Part shown: one piece after another, positions 6,688 to 9,064 of the stretch
Numbering within the stretch: position 1 is the stretch's first letter
How the letters are laid out: each line of letters begins with the position of its first letter
Source of the DNA: JAPLKX01 sp035530195
GTDB taxonomy: Bacteria; Hydrogenedentota; Hydrogenedentia; Hydrogenedentales; SLHB01
Direction of reading: 5' to 3'
DNA: 9,064 nt
Assembly: GCA_035530195.1 (NCBI GenBank)
Contig: DATKVG010000164.1
Location: 1-9,064, forward strand
Notes under the pieces: model-generated
What the model saw: only the letters and a program-made list of their open reading frames with translations
What the model was told of the DNA's origin: nothing
Database searches by the model: none
Made by a program: the position numbers and the translations under genes

Positions 6688-6962
6688 TTAGCCCGCTTCA
6701 GCGGGCTCCTCTTTGCACCCGTCTTTAGACGGGGTGAAGTTGGATATCTTTTGAAGAATAGCGCGCTTCAGCGCGACTTCTGCAATTGCTTTAGCTCTAT
6801 TCCGAGAGTTGCTGTAACGATGCGCCAACCAAACTTAGACAGTACTTGAAGATTGGCGGCTAAAGCCATGAAAAGTCCCGCTGAAGCGGGCTGTAGAATG
6901 GTTCGGGCAAAAACACCCCATCTAAAGATGGGTGCAAAGAGGAGCCTGCTGAAGCAGGCCAA
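6688..6962. repeat. 275-nt imperfect palindrome of two inverted multi-hairpin modules (REP/BIME- or MITE-like)
   Basis: This fills most of the 352-base gap between cca and the next gene; I see no gene in it. The outer arms 6688-6736 and 6914-6962 are inverted copies, 44 of 49 bases matching. Each arm holds a hairpin with a TTCA/TGAA loop (6691-6706; 6944-6959), an identical 11-nt spacer, and a hairpin with a TTTA/TAAA loop (6718-6733; 6917-6932). After an unalignable linker of about 20-25 nt, each half has another TTCA/TGAA hairpin (6762-6775; 6877-6890) and a small GCTTTAGC-type dyad (6788-6795; 6858-6867). A further pair, CGCCAA (6823-6828) with TTGGCG (6853-6858), closes the centre. GAC flanks both ends (6685-6687 and 6963-6965), a possible 3-bp target duplication or chance. 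The hairpins after cca may also end or protect its transcript. No transposase is present, so any mobility would be in trans. Confidence 0.85.
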
Positions 6963-6982
6963 GACGCGGTAGCATAGACACT

Positions 6983-6987
6983 GGAGG
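6983..6987 (+). promoter_or_regulatory. Ribosome binding site for the secreted hydrolase-like gene
   Basis: GGAGG ends 9 bases before ATG 6997 and supports that start. Only 34 bases separate the repeat element from the ATG, so any dedicated promoter would lie within or before the element. I found no convincing -35/-10 pair there. Confidence 0.6.
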
Positions 6988-6996
6988 CGCGCAAAG

Positions 6997-9064
6997 ATGT
7001 TTTCAGTCGTGAAGCGGTTACTCAAAACGGGCGAAATTCTCTTCCGTCTAACCAATGCCTCAATCTTACCTTGGCTGCTCCTGATCATGTTCGTCCCTGC
7101 CGCTGCCGTAGCTGAAGTGCGGCTACGCGTGCAGTCCGATACAGTCGCGCTGGGGATCTCCCACACCGGGCAGATAGTCGGTGTAGAACTACGGGATTCC
7201 GGCATCAAGAAGGCCGTGAGAGGCGAGACAGTCATCGATGGCTGCACCCTGACGAGCAGCGATTCCAAGTGGCTCGAAAACAACGGCCTCGAGTTTGCGC
7301 GTCGTTACGACAGCGAGTCGTGCGTACTGACCGAACGGTTCATTCCCGCCGGCGACAGCATACGGTGGGAAATCGAGATCGAGGGCGGTGACACGCCGTG
7401 GACAACCGAAATCCAGACGCGGCTGTCGTGGCCTGACCCGGCCCCGATGTTTTGGACGGCTTGGTCCGACCCCGAGCAGAAAAACGGCAGGTGGGCCGAC
7501 CCGCTCGTCTTTATGCCGATGAAGGACGCCACGTGGTACTACGCCGCGCCCGCATGGACTGAAGAAAAACCGCGGACCGGCTACATCCCGCGCGAAGGCA
7601 ACATTTTCTGCATCCCGTTGGCCACGTTTGCCGATCCGAAGCAGGACGTTGCGCTCACGCTTGCCTTGTCGCCGGAAGACGAGATGCTCGACCTCACGCT
7701 GCGCACAAGCCGCGACGGCAGCATCTGTTTCTCCCGGCTCAACCACCGCATCGGCGGCAGGAAAGACGGCAAGCCGTTGCGGTTCGCGATGAACCTGTTC
7801 GCGCATCCCGCCGATTGGCGTCCGGCGCTGGGTTGGATGGCGCGGCGATATCCAGCGTATTTCGAGCCGGCCCTTCCCGCGGCGCACGATATCGCCGGGT
7901 GCGGCGCCTATTCGTCATTCGAAGACAAGCTCGATCCGAAGTTCAGGAAGATGGCGTTCACCGTCAACTGGCGGTCGAGCTTCGATTTCCCGTACATGGG
8001 CATGTTCATCCCGCCGCTCGAAAACATCGACGAACGCTGGCCGCGGTTCATGCAACCCGAAGGCGCCCCTGACAACGTTGCCCGAACTTCAATCAAGCAA
8101 ATGCGCGATTACGCCCAGCGCATGCGCGATGACGGCTACCACGTCCTCAGTTATTTCAACGTCACCGAGTTCGGCACCGACATCAAGGAACCCCCGCAAA
8201 CACTAACGCCCGACGACCCGGACCTGTGGCGGCGCGCCAATGACTATCTCCACTCGAAGATCGCCGACGGCATCCTCTATAGCCGCAAGGACAAAACCTG
8301 GGGCACATGGGGCGGCGCAATCGCCATGGATCCGGGTGCGCCGGATTACCAGGCGTTCCTGATCGAGCAGGCGCAGCGTCACGTCGATCTGCTCCCCGCG
8401 GCCGACGGCATCTGCATCGACCGGCTCGACTGGCTGCGGTTCTACAACCCGCGCGGCGACGACGGCGTGAGTTGGCAGGCCGGCAAGCCGTCGCGGTCGC
8501 TGTACATTTCGTGGCACGACGTGATGAGCAAGCTGGCGCCCGTCATGCACAACGCCGGCAAGTTCATTTTCGTGAATAACCACCTCAAGCGGATCGACCT
8601 GTTGCGCGACGTCGACGGCATCTACTGCGAATTCGCCCACATCGGCGCCGCACTCAACGAGACCGGCATGTTGTGCGCACTAAAGCCGGCCATCGGCTGG
8701 ACCTCGAGCGAAAAAGACCTTCGCCCCGACCCGGACGCCCTGTTCCAGCGCCACCTCTACATGGGCGTATACCCAACCGCACCGCTCCCGCAAAACGACC
8801 ACACCATCAACCCCAGCGAGTTCGCCGACAAGTATTACCTCGACTACGGCCCCATGCTCGACGCCATGCGCGGCAAACGGTGGGTCCTCGAACCGCACGC
8901 AATCGAAGTCAAGGGCGGGAAAGCCAAAGCTAACCTGTTTGAAGTCCCCGGCGGCTACATCGTGCCGGTGGTATTCGGTGGCAAGGCGAAAACGGCAAGC
9001 ATCATACTGCGGCTGCCCACAGACGCGAAACTTACCGCCGCCGTCCTACACCCCGGCGAGGAAG
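6997..9064 (+). CDS. Secreted glycoside-hydrolase-like protein with N-terminal beta-sandwich-like and TIM-barrel-like regions (3' truncated)
   Basis: The reading frame is open from ATG 6997 to the window end (689 complete codons) with no stop. A signal peptide is likely: a basic, rather long N-region (1-22), hydrophobic core LPWLLLIMFVP (24-34) and an AVA cleavage site near 37-39. Residues ~40-270 look like a strand-rich domain of the galactose-mutarotase type that precedes many glycosidase barrels. NLFAHPADWRPALGWMARRY (266-285) is the kind of linker seen at the entry of such barrels. Residues ~320-630 read as alternating strands and helices, with barrel-like strand ends at HVLSYFNVTEFG (382-393), AIAMDPG (441-447), GICIDRLDW (471-479), FIFVNNH (523-529) and GIYCEFAHIG (541-550). 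D475, D478 and E545 are the best candidates for catalytic acids. Residues after ~635 may start a C-terminal beta domain. The most likely role is hydrolysis of a glycan outside the cytoplasm. The fold is inferred by eye; family and substrate are unassigned. Confidence 0.6.
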   Translation, partial: MFSVVKRLLKTGEILFRLTNASILPWLLLIMFVPAAAVAEVRLRVQSDTVALGISHTGQIVGVELRDSGIKKAVRGETVIDGCTLTSSDSKWLENNGLEFARRYDSESCVLTERFIPAGDSIRWEIEIEGGDTPWTTEIQTRLSWPDPAPMFWTAWSDPEQKNGRWADPLVFMPMKDATWYYAAPAWTEEKPRTGYIPREGNIFCIPLATFADPKQDVALTLALSPEDEMLDLTLRTSRDGSICFSRLNHRIGGRKDGKPLRFAMNLFAHPADWRPALGWMARRYPAYFEPALPAAHDIAGCGAYSSFEDKLDPKFRKMAFTVNWRSSFDFPYMGMFIPPLENIDERWPRFMQPEGAPDNVARTSIKQMRDYAQRMRDDGYHVLSYFNVTEFGTDIKEPPQTLTPDDPDLWRRANDYLHSKIADGILYSRKDKTWGTWGGAIAMDPGAPDYQAFLIEQAQRHVDLLPAADGICIDRLDWLRFYNPRGDDGVSWQAGKPSRSLYISWHDVMSKLAPVMHNAGKFIFVNNHLKRIDLLRDVDGIYCEFAHIGAALNETGMLCALKPAIGWTSSEKDLRPDPDALFQRHLYMGVYPTAPLPQNDHTINPSEFADKYYLDYGPMLDAMRGKRWVLEPHAIEVKGGKAKANLFEVPGGYIVPVVFGGKAKTASIILRLPTDAKLTAAVLHPGEE

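Noticed and set aside
6894..6899. TAGAAT as a -10 box for the secreted protein gene inside the palindrome
   Set aside because: No acceptable -35 hexamer lies 16-18 bases upstream.
6688..6962. CRISPR array or integron attC site
   Set aside because: The repeats are inverted and differ in loop type; there are no regularly spaced direct repeats with unique spacers. No attC core sites or integrase are seen.
6768..7283. 171-codon minus-strand frame and a 66-codon plus frame (6649-6849) across the palindrome
   Set aside because: Both are formed largely from repeat hairpins; the minus frame also runs antisense to the start of the secreted protein. Similar small frames in other copies of the element would be expected artefacts.

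Overview
The window is bacterial: genes are dense, Shine-Dalgarno sites sit before ATG starts, and there are no introns. Most coding sequence is GC-rich with a strong preference for G/C at third codon positions. The gene content does not fix a phylum. The mix of a secreted sugar-hydrolase-like protein, a membrane protease-like/propeller fusion, a DUF2339 protein and hairpin-rich intergenic repeats would suit an uncultured PVC-type or Hydrogenedentota-like lineage, but that is only an impression.

Layout, all genes on the + strand. (1) 1-523 is the 3' part of a DegT/DnrJ/EryC1/StrS-type PLP aminotransferase, cut by the window start. (2) 524-730 is a short gap with two overlapping, mutually exclusive GC-rich hairpins. 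(3) 731-2548 encodes a polytopic membrane protein with an HEAVGH zinc-protease-like motif in the first membrane segment and a C-terminal beta-propeller-like domain. Its codon use is visibly less GC-biased than that of its neighbours. (4) 2549-2800 is a gap with a weak terminator-like hairpin and a good sigma70-type promoter candidate. (5) 2801-5332 encodes a DUF2339-family protein with more than 20 membrane segments. It overlaps by 8 bases (6) 5325-6644, a CCA-adding tRNA nucleotidyltransferase/poly(A) polymerase-family enzyme with an HD domain. These two look like a translationally coupled operon. (7) 6645-6996 is non-coding and almost filled by a 275-nt imperfect palindrome made of two inverted copies of a multi-hairpin module. 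(8) 6997-9064 is the 5' part of a secreted protein with a beta-sandwich-like N-terminal region and a TIM-barrel glycosidase-like region. It is open to the window end.

The most notable non-genic signal is the element at 6688-6962. Its 49-nt outer arms match at 44 of 49 positions. Four of the five differences form two compensatory base-pair changes that keep each hairpin intact, and a third compensatory change lies in the inner hairpins. This is direct evidence in the sequence that the hairpins themselves are maintained, as in REP/BIME-type or MITE-like elements. The most notable gene is the metalloprotease-like/propeller fusion at 731-2548. I see no defence system, CRISPR array, tRNA or rRNA in the window, and no pathway that ties all the genes together.
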